Origin: Loripinus fragilis
Lineage: Eukaryota > Mollusca > Bivalvia > Lucinida > Lucinidae
Direction: 5' to 3'
DNA length: 64,000 nucleotides
Assembly (NCBI GenBank): GCA_964019695.1
Contig: OZ026530.1
Coordinates: forward strand, 41,352,944 to 41,416,943
In this document: positions 1 to 13,096 of the stretch, one piece after another
Layout of the letters: every line of letters starts with the position of its first letter
How positions within the stretch are numbered: the first letter of the stretch is position 1
Translations under genes and position numbers: made by a program
Notes under the pieces: model-generated
The model's database searches: none
What the model was told of the DNA's origin: nothing
The model's input: the letters and a program-made list of their open reading frames with translations, nothing else

Positions 1-1761
1 CCAGCTGGGAACCAAACAAGGTAAACGTTAAAAAATTATAAAGTTAACAAACATATTCCAGTCTTAGATATTGCCAAGAATAAATCGATTCTTATCTCTG
101 GCATAGCAGAAATTGGACCCTAAAATAAGTGCAATGTGAGCTGAGTTTCATTCGAAATAAGGCAATTTGAAATGGTGTTTTGAGGGTAGTGCCCTCCAAG
201 ATCCATTTTCTCATTTGTTTCTGATCTGATCACAATAAAATTTCAATGGCTAATGCAACTGTAGATGCGCTTTACGCTGGTAGTCTCAGATTAAAAATAT
301 CTTATTTCTTTTTTAAATAATTTTACATTTTATAAGTGGTGGGTAACTAAAGTGGCTTACTGTATACCTAGCATTAATTTCCTATTGTCATGCAGTGAAA
401 TAATTTTAGTATCTTTGAGGAGTGAAATATTTCACTAGTGATGATATCGGTTTTTCATATCATCACTGCTCAGTGTCAATATTTTTTGTCGGAACTACTT
501 TTTTTAATACATATATGCACAAAACATTTATGAGTATAAAATCAGACTCACCATATTGATCCATCCTGGTATTAGAGGAATTTGGGAGGTTTGAAGATTG
601 TACTGCATTCTACATAAAAATGGACAATGCTGATCCAACCATTTACATTTGAGCCATAGTTGTTCCCCTATATTCCTTGACCTGGTCCAGTTCTCTGATC
701 TCCACTCAAATAATCATTTTCTCGTCACAAGTCCATCCTCATTATGTTTGACAAGTACATTTCAATGAATTTCACAAGCTATTGCTGATCTACTAGCAAA
801 GAAACGGACCAGCGAATGGCTAAAAAACGAGCAAAATGGATTTAACAATGACATCAGTTCTTCACGTCATTTCAGTTCTGCAGGCTTTTAGAGTGCTTTC
901 CCTTGGCTCCAATTTGCAACATTGCGTTGTAAGGGAAACAACCCAAATATAATATATTAAATTAACGCAACACAGTAACATTTTTTTTGCTTGTAATAAT
1001 ATAAGGGAGAAAAATTTTAAAAAAAATAAGTCAGAATCCTGGGAATTCCGAGTGTATACAGGTTGTTGTTGTTCGTCGTAGAGCATGGCGAGTCTTGACA
1101 TGCTATGTAGTAATTACATGGCCAAGTAATTATTTCTATGCACAATTTTGGTCGACTTCGAATCAAACTAAAATTCCTTCAGATCTATAGTTCTTACGTA
1201 ATAGTTGCGCGCGCACGTTTACATCCGAACGGCTGCAGTTGGAACTTTAGTTGGTTGCCAAGTAAACAAAGTGAATAGCCTTGCATGCTCCCTTTAAATT
1301 CTTCATTGCAGACAAAAATGATGTTAATATACTGCACAACCAACTCTAATTAACAATTACGAATAAGTAGGACCGCAAATAGAGCACAGCAGGTATTTAT
1401 TTTTTAAAACAAATAATTTTGAGGCTACTGACAGATCTTGGATAGGGCTAGAGGAGTGAACCAGACAATCTACTAGAGTAACGTTACTTACCCACCGTTG
1501 ATCTCTCGTAGAACTATAGTAGCGACTGTCGATGATCCAATCAAACTAAAGTTACTATAGTAGGGACTATAGTTCGATTCAAAGTAGTCCTTTATCGTTT
1601 GGGCAGTCGGGGGAGGTCGTTAAAATACCTTTTTTTCTTCGTTTTTTTTTATTGAAACATCACTGGAAGATATATAATATACAGAATAGTAACCAGTGTT
1701 CTGTGATATGAAAATTATGTCATGAAGGAATGGTGGTGATTCGGTAAACAACGAGTCTGCA
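1..1761. other. No gene seen; short palindromic patch
   Basis: I see no convincing coding sequence here. Around 384-478 there are small nested palindromes (GTGAAATATTTCAC and GATGATATC facing ATATCATC), the same vocabulary as the palindromic patch at 2027-2135. The rest is unassigned AT-rich DNA. Confidence 0.5.
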
Positions 1762-2014
1762 GTCTTCTTTTACATTATTGTGATTCGGTTTGAAGCATGG
1801 TTAGCAAATTGATTAACTGTAAATCTTCTAAAAAGTATAAAATAAAAAGAAAATCTACTTTTTTTTAGTATATACCAAATACATTTCATCTCGAGAGTTG
1901 AAAACATCGAAATTTTCATTCGCGCTGTTCACTCATGAAAATTCTGATGTTTTCAACACACTCGATGAAATATATTTGGTATTCACGTCAAAAAAGTAAA
2001 TATCCTCTATTTAT
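1762..2014 (+). repeat. Foldback repeat, copy 1 of a 253-bp direct pair
   Basis: This block recurs about 751 bp downstream at 2513-2766. Its right half (about 1868-1984) is an imperfect palindrome: ACCAAATACATTTCATC on the left faces GATGAAATATATTTGGT on the right, with a shorter ATGAAAATT pair inside. The left half (from GTCTTCTTTTACATTATTG) is not palindromic but is carried along in both copies, so the duplicated unit is larger than the hairpin. Confidence 0.75.
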
Positions 2015-2026
2015 TTTATACTAAGC

Positions 2027-2135
2027 AGTGAAATCAATGCATATCAAAAACAAATAAAAGTGATATCAATCACTAGTGAAATGATATGATATCAATCACT
2101 AGTGATTGATATCAGCCTATATTTTCACTGTAGCG
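2027..2135. repeat. Palindromic patch with repeated GATATCAATCACTAGTG
   Basis: GATATCAATCACTAGTG occurs twice and is followed by its reverse complement CACTAGTGATTGATATC, flanked by GCAGTGAAAT and ATTTTCACTGT. This would fold into a strong hairpin. It resembles the patch near 384-478. Confidence 0.6.
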
Positions 2136-2512
2136 TATTTTGGATCACCTCTGACTTTTCCATTCACTTAATGCAGCTCACTTCGAAAGTTCAAACGCCT
2201 ATAACTTTCTTATTTGTGAACAAAAACATCAAGTGTGGGTATGCATTTCCTTAGTTAGAACATAAGGAATATTTTGGTACCAAAATAATTCAGATTTGCT
2301 GAAATTTTTCGATTTTGCATTTTCAACACCTGCTTCAGTGAGTGAGGCAATGCATGTAACCTATGCTACGCAACGTCATCAACAAATTATGACGTTGCTT
2401 ATGACGTCACTTGTCTTGCACTTTGACGCTGAATAAACTTCTTTTATCTGTAAGTCCTGATGACTTTAGATCATGTAGATTGATCCAGGTATTCAGTCGC
2501 AAATACTCCTTT

Positions 2513-2766
2513 GTCTTCTTTTACATTATTATGATTCGCCTTGAAGCATGGTTAACAAATTGTTTAAAGTGTAAATCTTCTAAAAAGAATAAAATAAAAA
2601 GAAAATTTACTTTTTTTCAATAAATACCAAATATATTTCATCTCGTGAGTTGAAAACATCTAAATTTTCATTCGTGCTGTGCACTCATGAAAATTTTGAT
2701 GTTTTCAACACACTCGATGAAATATATTTGGTATTCACCTCAAAAAAGTAAATATCCTCTATTTAT
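2513..2766 (+). repeat. Foldback repeat, copy 2 of a 254-bp direct pair
   Basis: Second copy of the block at 1762-2014, with the same hairpin at about 2628-2745. It is followed directly by a 3' fragment of another family (ATATGACGTCGCGCCTGGGA, 2767-2795) seen in fuller form at 32061-32391. Confidence 0.75.
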
Positions 2767-2795
2767 CATATGACGTCGCGCCTGGGAGTGAAATA

Positions 2796-3835
2796 ATTAT
2801 ATACTATGCACAATAAGTTTAGCAATTTCTTATGTTTCGAATCTTTATGTGCGCATCTTTGTGAAATGTCGAACAATTTCAAATGCAATGACGAGAGCAG
2901 GATCTTAGGCAAATGAAACCACGAATTTAAAGACGCCATCCTTTAAATAGGCATCTGGGTAGAGCAAAATTTGCAGGAGGGGTCAGTAAGCAAAAATGAC
3001 ATCCGTTGTAAGTAATGCTAAATGATAAGCATGTGATTTTTCGTTTGGTGGTCTTACATCTTCCTCGTGCATCATACGCCTATAAAAACTATTGGTTGTG
3101 AGACAGATGTGATAGAGATTTCTTGCTGAAGAATCAGCTGCCATCAATGACGTCAAAACGTAGTCTTCATTTAATTATATTTCTAATGTTAATTGGCGTG
3201 CCAATTCAACAGGGACTCAGTTTACAAAGATGGCATAGGCCTACAATGTAATTGATTTTATGGTTGATTAAAACCTTAAGTTGCCGGAAAATGGTGCGAC
3301 GCATTTGCGAGATAATGGTGACGTTAGATTTTATCTTTCGGCTCATGCTCTATAGCCATGAAGATGATTCATTCAACAATATTTTCTGAATGTGTTGGAA
3401 GGCATACAACAGTTTCACTTGACAATGTGGTTCAAGAAAAACTGACTACAAACACCGTTTAAATGCGGTAACGTAAAGGCATTAATAAACGTCAAATTGT
3501 GAAAACTTGTTCCCTTATTTCTCTTCGACAGTTCAGAAAATTGCAGCATTTGCTATGCTTTTTTTTTGTTTCAATGACTAAACAATCGCTTGAAAATGTT
3601 TTTCGCGTTCTCAAATGATCCAAAATACCCACGTTACCGCTAGCCTTTAAATTTAACGCCACTTTTGAACGGCCGCTGCGTTTGTATATTCCATATTCTT
3701 TTAAATGGAAATTCTTGTCAGATGTTCGGCGCTTGTATCTTCATGACAGCAAATGAAACTTGAGATCTGATGTGGATGGGATCACCCATACAAAACAATT
3801 GCTAAACTTATTGTGCATAGTATAGATTATCTCAT
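2796..3835. other. No gene seen
   Basis: No coding sequence, RNA gene or clear repeat boundary recognised. Confidence 0.4.
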
Positions 3836-3960
3836 GGCGATTTGGTTATCGCCCGAAGTATCAACCCGAGACCTCATTATCAGCCCTAGAGCTTTAGCTC
3901 AAGGGCTAATAATGGTCGAGGGTTGATACTGAGGGCAATAACCAAACCCCATGTTATAAT
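3836..3960. repeat. Foldback element, 125 bp
   Basis: Near-complete inverted repeat: GGTTATCGCCCGAAGTATCA on the left faces TGATACTGAGGGCAATAACC on the right, continuing inward through CATTATCAGCCC / GGGCTAATAATG to a short loop around TAGAGCTTTAGCTC. Confidence 0.8.
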
Positions 3961-4263
3961 CTGTTTATCACATATTCAATTTCACTATTTCAACGCGTTT
4001 GGCGCTAGAAATGTAAGTAAAACAGAGGTATGGCGTAATTTTTGCGTTACGTCACGCCACTTGTTTACATCTGACGTCATCAAATGATCAACGTTACGTT
4101 ACGTGCCGGGCATAATAACCTCTCTCCGTTTAAAATATATGACTTCTGGTTATCATCACGGCAGGCTGATAACCAGTTGCCAGGAAAGAGCTTATCGCAT
4201 ATGCAGACCTTGGGTTATCACGGCAAAATGTGTCTTAAATATGTGATAACGCCATATATCATT

Positions 4264-4540
4264 ATATGACGTTGCATCTAGGAGTGCATTAAATTCGATA
4301 AAGCGCTAGTGGTTTACAGATTTACGGGACACGTTATGACGTCCATAACAACGTTGAGTACATAATGACAAAATAATAAAAATGGTATTTCAAATTAATC
4401 TTTATGTGATATGATAAATAGAATCCTTTATTCGTGGCGAAAAGGTAGTAAAATGCTCGGCAATCCTCGCATTTTATCACTTTTCCCAAACTCGTTTAAT
4501 AAATTCAATAAAAAATGAGCACTCATGTAAGATCCTCTAC
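4264..4540 (-). repeat. Foldback family F (GACGTCGCG / AACGAGTT), copy
   Basis: Reverse-oriented copy of the element at 32061-32391 and 33486-33804. Shared landmarks are CTAGTGGTTTACAGATTT, ATGACGTCCATAACAACGTT and the core ACTCGTTTAATAAATTCAAT. In better copies that core is mirrored by ATTGAATTTATTAAACGAGT. Confidence 0.75.
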
Positions 4541-4646
4541 GAAACATTATGTATTTGGTGCTCCGATGGATGCCTATGACTTTAAAATATAGAGACATAT
4601 TAAAAAACATGAGCTGTCTGATTTGCCTGAAAAATAGATCAAACAT

Positions 4647-4800
4647 TAGGGTAAAGTCAGGTAAGCTCTGACATCAGGTAGATTCGGACATACATCTGGA
4701 TTTTCACTGTTTGCTTTGTTAATCCAATAATTAAATATGAAAGAAACAAGGTCACTGTCCGAATTTATCCAATGTCTGAAGTTACTTGACTTTGCCCTAT
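4647..4800 (+). repeat. TIR element, AGGGTAAAGTC family, copy 1
   Basis: Starts TAGGGTAAAGTCAGGTAA and ends with the inverted ACTTGACTTTGCCCTA, with internal TTCGGACA / TGTCCGAA. A second, longer copy lies at 36469-36688. No coding capacity, so most likely a small non-autonomous DNA element. Confidence 0.7.
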
Positions 4801-4984
4801 ACAGATTCAACTATTTCTGTGCAGCTAATTTTGGGTCAGTTATCGCTTATTGTGCTACAGATTTAACCTATTTATGCCGAAAGGAATTTTCCACCGTTAT
4901 CAATTGGAACAGTCCGTTTCTGTTATAAGCGATGTTGTGCGGTATTTTTCTTTTTTATTCAAATATCAATCAAGCATTCTGCAA

Positions 4985-5050
4985 GCAAACAGTGAGACCT
5001 GATCAGAGGCCGCATTCTGTGGGGGCTGATCTGGGTCTGCACTATTTACC
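4985..5050. repeat. Dispersed ~60-nt GATCAG hairpin
   Basis: AAACAGTGAGACCTGATCAG faces CTGATCTGGGTCTGCACTAT. It belongs to a hairpin motif that recurs about 18 times in this window, for example at 7671-7725, 28190-28250 and 58023-58090. Confidence 0.65.
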
Positions 5051-7049
5051 TATGTCCCACAAAAAGGACGCTATACTTATATGAGTTAATACAATAGGAA
5101 AGAGCAACGCGGTAAACCCTATTAAGATAAATGGAACTTTCCATTTTCATACAGTTAGGCCAGTATAGCCCCTTGTATATATTAAGGGGTTACAGGTTAA
5201 CATTTCCAACTGAAATATCACAATTTGTTTTCTAAAATCGATTTTGTCTTCTTCGCAAACACTGCAGACTCTGGTGAAATGTCGCCTTATGCGGAATTTA
5301 TTTGAATCACACTGTTTTGTCATACGAGGGGCGTTCAGCCCAGTTTATCCAAAGGTTTTATATTTACACACTTCATAAATACTTTTATTAAAAGGTCTGT
5401 TTCTTGGGTACATAAATGTAAAATTGCAGTTGACCAGCTCCTCATCTAATTTACACAAGCCACTTTCAAGAAAGGGTACCGAAGTACACTGCGATATGAA
5501 ATAACATAATGTTTTCAAAAGCAGATAACTACATGAACGAGGGATGTTTTCAGTCTGTTTCTTCGAGTGGTAGATATCCATATATTGGTGATTTATACCT
5601 GCAAAATAAATTGATATTGCTTTATATTCTATGAAAAACTGATGCTGCCATTTTGGTTAAAATCCTCCTTGATGCTACATTTTCTGGCATTCCAATGACA
5701 GAGTCGTTTTGCGTGAACTAATACATAGCGAAAAATTATACGAAAATCATTTGTAACATATTTTTTCTGGTCGCTTTGATGTTCATTTGCAAGTATTACA
5801 GCCGATATTAAAATTTCCATATTTAATCTTGTTCATAAAGTAACCCAAAGTACGTCATTTGAAATAAGAAACTCACTTAAAAGAATGCCAACTCTGGCTT
5901 ACACTGAAATGGATCAGACAAAATACCGCATTTCATTGATGTTTGCATTCAGAGGCATTATTTGAACATTGTTACACATATTTACATGTACATAATCTGG
6001 TTGGCTAGTTTCAGACGATAACATTATTGGAAATGAAAATGGTATACATGTACTACTCAGATGAGATACCCCTAGATATTGGTTTTAGTTTAACTTGTCT
6101 GCTGCCTATGCACTATGTGTATTGAAACTTCAATACAATCAAAATTGTCTTTTCCTAGTACAAAGCCACATTTCCGAGAAGTCACATTTTCAAGAACCGT
6201 GCGTATTTTAGTGTTACATCCATTGCTTTAAACGACGTCAACGTAAGAGGGGGTAACGTAATAAAAACGTTTGCACGAGAAATCAGTAGCGGTCAAAAGT
6301 TTATATCGTTATAGTAGATAAAGGGGAAATGAGTAAGAAAACTATAGATATGTGAATCATGCATGTTAAATTTTTGTTTTAGAAAATACAGCATGCCTTT
6401 CTACCTTTGTTAAAATGAGTCTTTACAACTCGGAAGAAAATATATGCAGTGTATATTAGTGTGCTTTTTAAAAAGTCTGAAACGTATTTAATTTGGAAAG
6501 ATAAAATGATGTTTCATGCACCATTATAATGGCGACGCTTTGATCTTTTGTTTGGCATATGACATAAAATCCTAACGTGTTTGTGGATGGAGATATGAAT
6601 GGGTTTTCATTACATATTGACCCCTCGTAGTACCCGTTTAGGGTTTCCTGAACAGTGGCAGGGCTAATACATAGATTCATACATGTACCTGTTTATTATC
6701 CCTTGTCCTATCAAAGGGGTTGATCAGTCGCATACGAGGCGATGCAATCATCTATATATACACATAATTAAGGCATCTATTAGTTCAAGGCTTTAATTCA
6801 AAACAATACGTTTAGTTCACAAGTTCTTAAGAATAAGTATAGTTGGCCGCGATAACAAAATTGTCAAAATGCTTATATAACCCGTCTAACAGTGAAAAAC
6901 CAGACCAGACGCCGCATTCCATTAGGCTTAGATGGGTTAATCACGTGGAGCTTTCAATTGCAGGTATCAACTGGCAGAAGCGTTTTGGCCATGTTGTTTG
7001 TTGTACTACTCGCGATAGCAATGGTGGCATATGGTAAGACAATTGAGCT
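5051..7049. other. No gene seen
   Basis: Only short random open frames. No recognisable protein motif, tRNA or repeat boundary. Confidence 0.4.
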
Positions 7050-7250
7050 GTGACATGTCGTTTCCAACAATGTGGTATTTTGACAAGTGTAGACTCTGAC
7101 GAGCCTGTGCAGCCCCCTTATAAGCTTAGAAACTCCAAATGCTGTTCGGCTGGTAGCTAAACAGAATATTCCAGCGACTAGCTGGCAAAAGGCTCTGATC
7201 AGACTGCGCGTATGGTCTGAGCCTTTGCTAGTCGAACATACCACATTGTT
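7050..7250. repeat. TIR element, CCAACAATGTGG family, copy 1
   Basis: Begins TTTCCAACAATGTGGTATTT and ends ACCACATTGTT, with the internal marker GACAAGTGTAGACTC and, on the far side, CTCTGATCAGACTGCGCG. Further copies are at 22870-23033, 28346-28425 (partial) and 34107-34292 (opposite orientation). Confidence 0.75.
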
Positions 7251-7403
7251 AAAAAGTTCATGTCGTGGCTCATATCTAATTATTCCATTTGCTCACAATA
7301 AAATTGAAATCAATGTAGCACCTTTATATTTTAATTGGCATGAGATGGCTGTTTTTTCTTCTCTCATGCATTTAATGTTCCACGTAAATCTTGGTATTAA
7401 TAG

Positions 7404-7925
7404 ACTTTTCGCTTACTGTAAAGGCGGCGACTTTAATATTCATATCTGGACGTGGTTCGGCTATTTCATCTGCTAAACAATGGAAAACGGGTTCTATTTA
7501 TAATTTGGTGAAGAATAAATAAGTTGTTTGGGCCGCATAAACGTGCGTGCATTTCATGAAAATCCTAACCGTACACACACTGAACTCACATTTATTAAAC
7601 TTTAAAGCGCATAATCACAAAATGCATATTTTTATGTCGTCCACTAAAATATTCGAAGCCTCAAAGACAAACAGTGTGGACCCAGATCAGGCTCCTGTAG
7701 GAGCAGTCTGATCTGGGTCCGTAATTTTCGCCTCTATGCTTATGTTTAATAGACATTTTCAGATGTAGTTATTTTGCCGGCGATTAAAGGACTAAATAAT
7801 GTGTTTTGCGTCTACACTGAGGTAATGGCGCAAGATGATACAGTTACTTTTGAATAAAACCACGCCTCATTTTCAGCGTCCTATTTACGCATTCATGAGG
7901 TGCCGCCTTTACAGTAACCGAAAAC
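7404..7925 (+). repeat. TIR element, TACTGTAAAGGCGGC family, copy 1
   Basis: Element of about 520 bp bounded by CTTTTCGCTTACTGTAAAGG and the inverted GCCGCCTTTACAGTAACCG. Internal sequence is shared in order with 49174-49693. One GATCAG hairpin (7671-7725) sits at its centre. It has no open reading frame of note, so it is probably a MITE. Confidence 0.8.
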
Positions 7926-8062
7926 TCATATTATGCTGATGATGGCTGCTGAGAAAAGCAAGATAAAAATCAACGAAAAGCAAGTTATATATTCACGTTG
8001 GCTGTCCCTGTAATGTATTACTTCTCATTAAAATAAGTAGGCCCTCTAAACGCTTATAATAT

Positions 8063-8345
8063 ATCCGCTAATAAAAGTAAGAAAGGGGGCCAAGATTAGG
8101 AACAGATACAATCAAGTACCACACATGACCAAGGATACTACATCAGAAAGTAACAGAAACGCAATTTAACATCCCAAGCGATAGTCAAGAGGTCAGCCCG
8201 TTCCCAGCAGGTGACCACAAGGCAGCAATGAACAGACGAGAAAGCATTAAAAACAAAAGACAGAAATAACACAAATGATCCACAAAAGAAGTACTGCCTT
8301 GGAACGGTCAGTAAAATAGTTTACTAGAGGGCTTAAATCAGATAA
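8063..8345 (+). repeat. GCCTTGGAACGGTCAGT repeat, copy 1
   Basis: Shares an ordered set of markers with 16490-17030, 25330-25600 and 44055-44810: ATCAAGTACCACA, AAGAGGTCAGCC, CAGCAGGTGACCACAAGG, AAAGAAGTACTGCCTTGGAA, GAGGGCTTAAA. It is an interspersed repeat of unassigned class; small open frames inside it are not conserved between copies. Confidence 0.7.
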
Positions 8346-9374
8346 ACGACCAGATAAAGATTTTGCTTCTAGAAGAAGTTTTGGAAAAATGAAAAATTAC
8401 TCTTAATAAAGACAATACAGCCTATCTATCTTTGAAAGTCTAATAGTTTAATGCTGTGATAAAATAAGTAATAAGGTTTAATTTTCAATATCACAAATTG
8501 AAAAGTAAAAACAAATTGCAGATTATGTTTCTATGGCAACGAAAAGGGGCTATCTCTATCATATTTTTTATAGCTTAAATAGACAAACTTTTATCCAGAT
8601 AATCTTTTTTCGGCAAAGGTGGAATTGAAGGTGTCAGCATAAGGAATAGACATTAATGATTCGTGTCTTAAATGAGAAAAGTAAAAAAAAAAGTCAAAAT
8701 GTTTATGTATCTGGTATCCATGGCAACCAAAGTAGCAACACAATAGCAAACTAGGAAAAAGCCTTAATTTATGGAACAAAATGGACAACAAACACAAATA
8801 TACACACATTAGTTGATGTAGCAAAAAAGCATCGATAAACACTTGAAAAGTTGCATACACGTTACTTTAGTTTTGCGTCTCATTTTCGTTTCCATGTGCA
8901 ACATTAATGTTGGTACTGGTCTGAAATTGAACTTTTTGTTCATTTTTAAATAATAGTTGTTGAGACAAGAAAAGGCAAAATGGATGATTTTTTAGGTCTA
9001 TCCACTAATGCAATGTGACATTAATGAAAAAAAAATAAAAATGCTCAAAATATTTCATTTTCCACGTAACCATGTTAACCAAAGTAGGTGGTGTAGCCAA
9101 GAATGGAAAAAAAAACTTTTTAAATGCATTTTTGAACTACTGCGGCCATTTCCCCGGCCTACATAGAGACATATACAGTTAATGATAAGTTCAAAATGGT
9201 ATTCAGCTCTCATAAAACGCAAAATCATGCATTCGATTGTACCACCTTCTGGTCATAACCCTGGGAGCATTCAGAGTATTGTCGCAAACTGGAGATCTTA
9301 AAGTGGTTAAAAAATTCCAGACACAAATAATAAAAGTCACAATATGTTTAAAAGATATTTTTGTGAAGACATAC
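8346..9374. other. No gene seen
   Basis: AT-rich. Part of it (about 9130-9340) is related, in reverse orientation, to 14465-14830 and resembles flanks of the next repeat block. No coding sequence seen. Confidence 0.4.
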
Positions 9375-11165
9375 TAACATTATCGATATGATTTAAGCAA
9401 AATTAATACGTTTCGTTTTAATTAGTAGCATTTATAGACGTTAAAAGAGGGTGGGGTAACCTGATATATAACAAAAATAGTTTTAGTGATTTTTTATATG
9501 TATTCCACATATTGGTGGGAATGATTACATATTTGCTTACTGCCAATACTTAAAAGGAGCCTTCAGGTTTTATAAACTTTAAAACATGTGCGAGGTTTGC
9601 CTCCGTCTTGTCGTTACCATGGACACAAGAACACACCCATTGTAAAATGGATATTAAAAGAAAACCCAGCTCAAGAAGTTAATGTGTCTGAGAAGACAGG
9701 CATTTGCACACAAACAATTTTAGAGCAAACTTGATCCAAATTCGCTGAAAAAAGCATTTCATACATAAAGTTTTTCATAACATCCTGTCAGTCACCATTT
9801 TGAATATATTATGAGATGCTTATAAGATGAATGAAAAGTTATTAAGATGCATAAAATCTTTATTTTAGTATATAATCAATCACATAATTTCTTGTATTAA
9901 CGATCCTTTATTGTTATATTAGACATAATCATAAAAATAAAGTGAACCTCATTTTTCAAATCTTATTTTGTATAATTAGGAGATATGACGTCATAAACAT
10001 ACAAATATGGCGGCCTCCGTCAAAGAAATAATGGAAACTTCAAATGCATATAACTTCTTTTTTTCTCGATAGATTTTGATAAAATTTGCAGCAAACTGAT
10101 TTGACAGACACATCCCTTCTTTTAAAGCTCATTAATTATATGGTGAGTGTGTCTTTTTAAATAAATTGCGTCTTTAAGTAGTAAAAATTTTACAGATGTT
10201 TATAATGCAAGTTTCAATGTGCATAAAAGATAGTTGTAATGAAACGTATTTAAATTATCAATATGATTTAAGCAAAATTAATATGTTAAGTTTTATTTGG
10301 TAACAATTATAGACGTTAAAAGTTGGTGGGGTAACTAGATATATAACAAACAAAAGTCTTAGTCATTTAAGCTAGTATTTCCAATAGTGGTGGCGATGAT
10401 GACATATTTTCATACTCCCAATACTTGATAGGGATTTCCTGTTTCATAAACTGTAAAACATGCGTGGGGTTTAACCTCCTTCTGGTCGACACTATGGAAA
10501 CATTCAAAATACTGTCGCAAAATTGAAATTAAATTGATTGCATCTTAAAGTGGTTTAAAATGTTCCAGCTAGTTAGAATAAGATTTCAATTCGCTTCAAT
10601 GATTGTTGATTTGAGACATATCGAAATAATCAATTTGATTAGAAATTTATATAAGTTAAGTATTCTTTTTGTAACAATTACAGATATTTTAAGTGGGTGG
10701 AGTAAGCACATTTGCAGCAAAAACTTATTGTAGTATTTTAAGCAAGTATCCCCAATAGTGGCGGCAATGTTGAAATATATATGCAAAATGTCAATACTTA
10801 ATGGGGGCCTTGCAATTTTATAAACCATAACCAAGGAAGTTAGCACATGCCTGTCGTAAAGTGAAAGTAGAAATTGATTGTGTCTTAAAGTGTTGAAATT
10901 GTTTCAGCTAAACGAATAAGTTTTCAACGATCTAAAAGGAGAATTGAGTTGAGTCGTATCGACATTATCAATATGATTAGAAAACTTAATAATTTTATTT
11001 TATTTTTTGCAACAATTACATACATTTAAAGTGGGTGGGGTAATCAGATAAACAACAAAAACTTATTTTAATAATTTTTAGCAAGTATTCCAAATAGTGG
11101 CAGCGATTTTGACATATTTTAATACTGCCTATACGTAATGGGGGCCTAAGGGTTTCATAAAAACG
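9375..11165 (+). repeat. Diverged tandem repeat, about 4 units
   Basis: Four related blocks begin near 9375, 10255, 10620 and 10955. Each carries TATCAATATGATTTAAGCAAA-like sequence, AGACGTTAAAAG, GGTGGGGTAA, ATTCCANATAGTGG and CAATACTTAAT...GGGG. Spacing is irregular (335 to 880 bp), so this is an old degraded array or repeated insertion of one family. Confidence 0.65.
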
Positions 11166-12605
11166 AATCAGACATTACTAGACTAGCTACTAGTCTGATA
11201 TCATATTCTTTTTTATAAATGGTAATTTCATTTTGAAATAATTATTTCTTTAATCTCCCTCTTTCCTCTATGATAGCAATATTTGTGATTAGGTGTGGAT
11301 ATCAGACTAGTTTAATACACCTTCCTCCCAGTGGCCCTAGTGGAAATGATTGGCATTTATTGCTCTGCTAATGTTCCATATCTAATCTGCAATCTTGCAA
11401 AAGTGTTGGTTCTCTGGCAAATTGTTTATACTTAACAGTACTTTGAAAGGCACTGTTAAAAAAGTGTCAGACTCAGAAGATTTCATTCATTTAAAGTAGA
11501 TTCAACATCATTTTGAATGAAAATAAGTTGGATAAAATCTGGGGATATAAGGAAAGAGACAATCTCGAATCTGTATGTTGTATAAATATATCTGTTAACT
11601 TTGCACACTGCGAAATTGTGCATGATTTTTTGTCTGCTTATTCTTTTAATCATTAAAAAAATTACCAAACATCCATGTCAAACAGTTTGGATCCATATCT
11701 TTGATGTTTCATCGGTGCCTGATCTGGGTCCAAACTTATTGCACAAATTATCAACAGACGACACTAGTAGTTGCTCTCTGTACTCAAACAGTGCAGACCC
11801 CGATGAGATGCTTACTTCACTGTAAGATAGAAAAAGAGACAAATAAACAGTGCAGACCCAGATGAGATGCATATTGTAGTGTCTTATCAATGTCTACACT
11901 GTTTGTTTTTCTATCTCTTACTTATTTAAGCCTAGCATACCATAAAAGTGAATCAGACTGTGCAGACAAAACCAAAAAAATGTTTGTGCATTCAACGAAG
12001 ACTCGGATCAGCCTGGGCATCTGCCTACTTTGATAAGAGTATTCATGGGTTGCTGCACGACAAAACCATTAAAGATGGCTGTAGACTGTGACTGAACAAA
12101 CCTTGGAAATAAATGAAAGATAATTTTCCATGTTTTTTGTTGGCTGACGATTTTATTTCAAATCATTCTATTTGAAAAAGCTATGTATCAAACAATTATG
12201 ATCCAGATCAGTCGGACTGTCCCGACATTTTATTGGGCCTAATATGGGTCCAAACTGTTTTCAAAGGTCATTTTACAACTTAAGTTGGCGCAGCGTTAAA
12301 TTTACAAAGACAACTTTTATCAGACTTAAACATAGTCCCCAACTTTGAAAAGTTGAAGGGGCTTCCGTGTGTGCGTCTGTTTGTCCGTTTAAAAAAATAA
12401 GTTAGGGTTTTGAAATTTCAAAAATGGATTCCTCATCAAAAATAGCTGACCCATTGTTTTTTTAGTCTGATTTATCTCTCTTTGTTGAGTTATACCCTGC
12501 TTAAAGGGTCAGAATGAAATTTTGTAATCAAGATACCTCAAAAACTATTACAGTTACGAACTCAAACTCGTTCTGCTGATAGAAGAAAATGAGTGGATAA
12601 ATAAA
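11166..12605. other. No gene; several foldback hairpins
   Basis: Holds GATCAG-type hairpins at 11681-11742 and 12188-12260. A larger palindrome at 11822-11930 has TAAGATAGAAAAAGAGAC facing a TTTTTCTATCTCTTA arm, around a CAGTGCAGACCC / GTCTACACTG pair. No coding sequence recognised. Confidence 0.5.
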
Positions 12606-12834
12606 TGACTAGCTCGTAACACTGTCACGTTTAGATTTTAAAAGGGGTCACTTGAAGATCAAGGTTTTGCGGGTTCGAGCCTCACCGGAGGCACTGCGTT
12701 GTGTCCTTGAGAAAGACATTTTATCCTCTGTTTAGTACTGGTTCAACCCAGGAAGACCCGTCCCGACATAACTGAAAGATTGTTGACTGGAGGAACGTAA
12801 AACACATCAGCCAAAGAAAGACCTGCCTTTTGTC
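12606..12834 (+). repeat. tRNA-derived SINE copy
   Basis: A pol III B-box-like GGTTCGAGCC lies at about 12673-12682, with a weak A-box-like stretch near 12609. It is followed by the body markers GTTGTGTCCTTGAGAAAGAC, TAGTACTGGTTCAACCCAGG and CATAACTGAAAGATTGTTGA. The same body occurs at 13704-13830 and, inverted, near 41700-41800 and 46355-46410. Confidence 0.7.
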
Positions 12835-12923
12835 TGTCATGAACTGATTCCAAACTGCTCGGAAAGGTTACCAGCATTTATGGAGTTTTAAAAGTGGCCC
12901 TACTGTAGGATGCTTGCTTTTAG

Positions 12924-13096
12924 CAAGATTTGAGTCCAGATCAGACCCGACTTTTTTCAGTCCTGATCTGGATCTGAACTGCCGGCAAAAGTTACAATGC
13001 TGACGTGTATAAAAGTTTTAAAAGGGCATGCTAATGTTAAACACAGTTTTAGTTCAGATCAGAACCGACGTTTGTCGTTCTGATCCTGGTTCAAAC
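12924..13096. repeat. Two GATCAG hairpins in a row
   Basis: The first (12924-12982) pairs GTCCAGATCAGACC with CTGATCTGGATC. The second (13035-13096) pairs GTTCAGATCAGAAC with GTTCTGATCCTGGTTC. Both are members of the dispersed hairpin family. Confidence 0.6.

Noticed and set aside
1762..2766. LTR pair of a retrotransposon
   Set aside because: No primer-binding site, no gag/pol fragment in the spacer and a foldback inside each copy; better described as duplicated foldback repeats.
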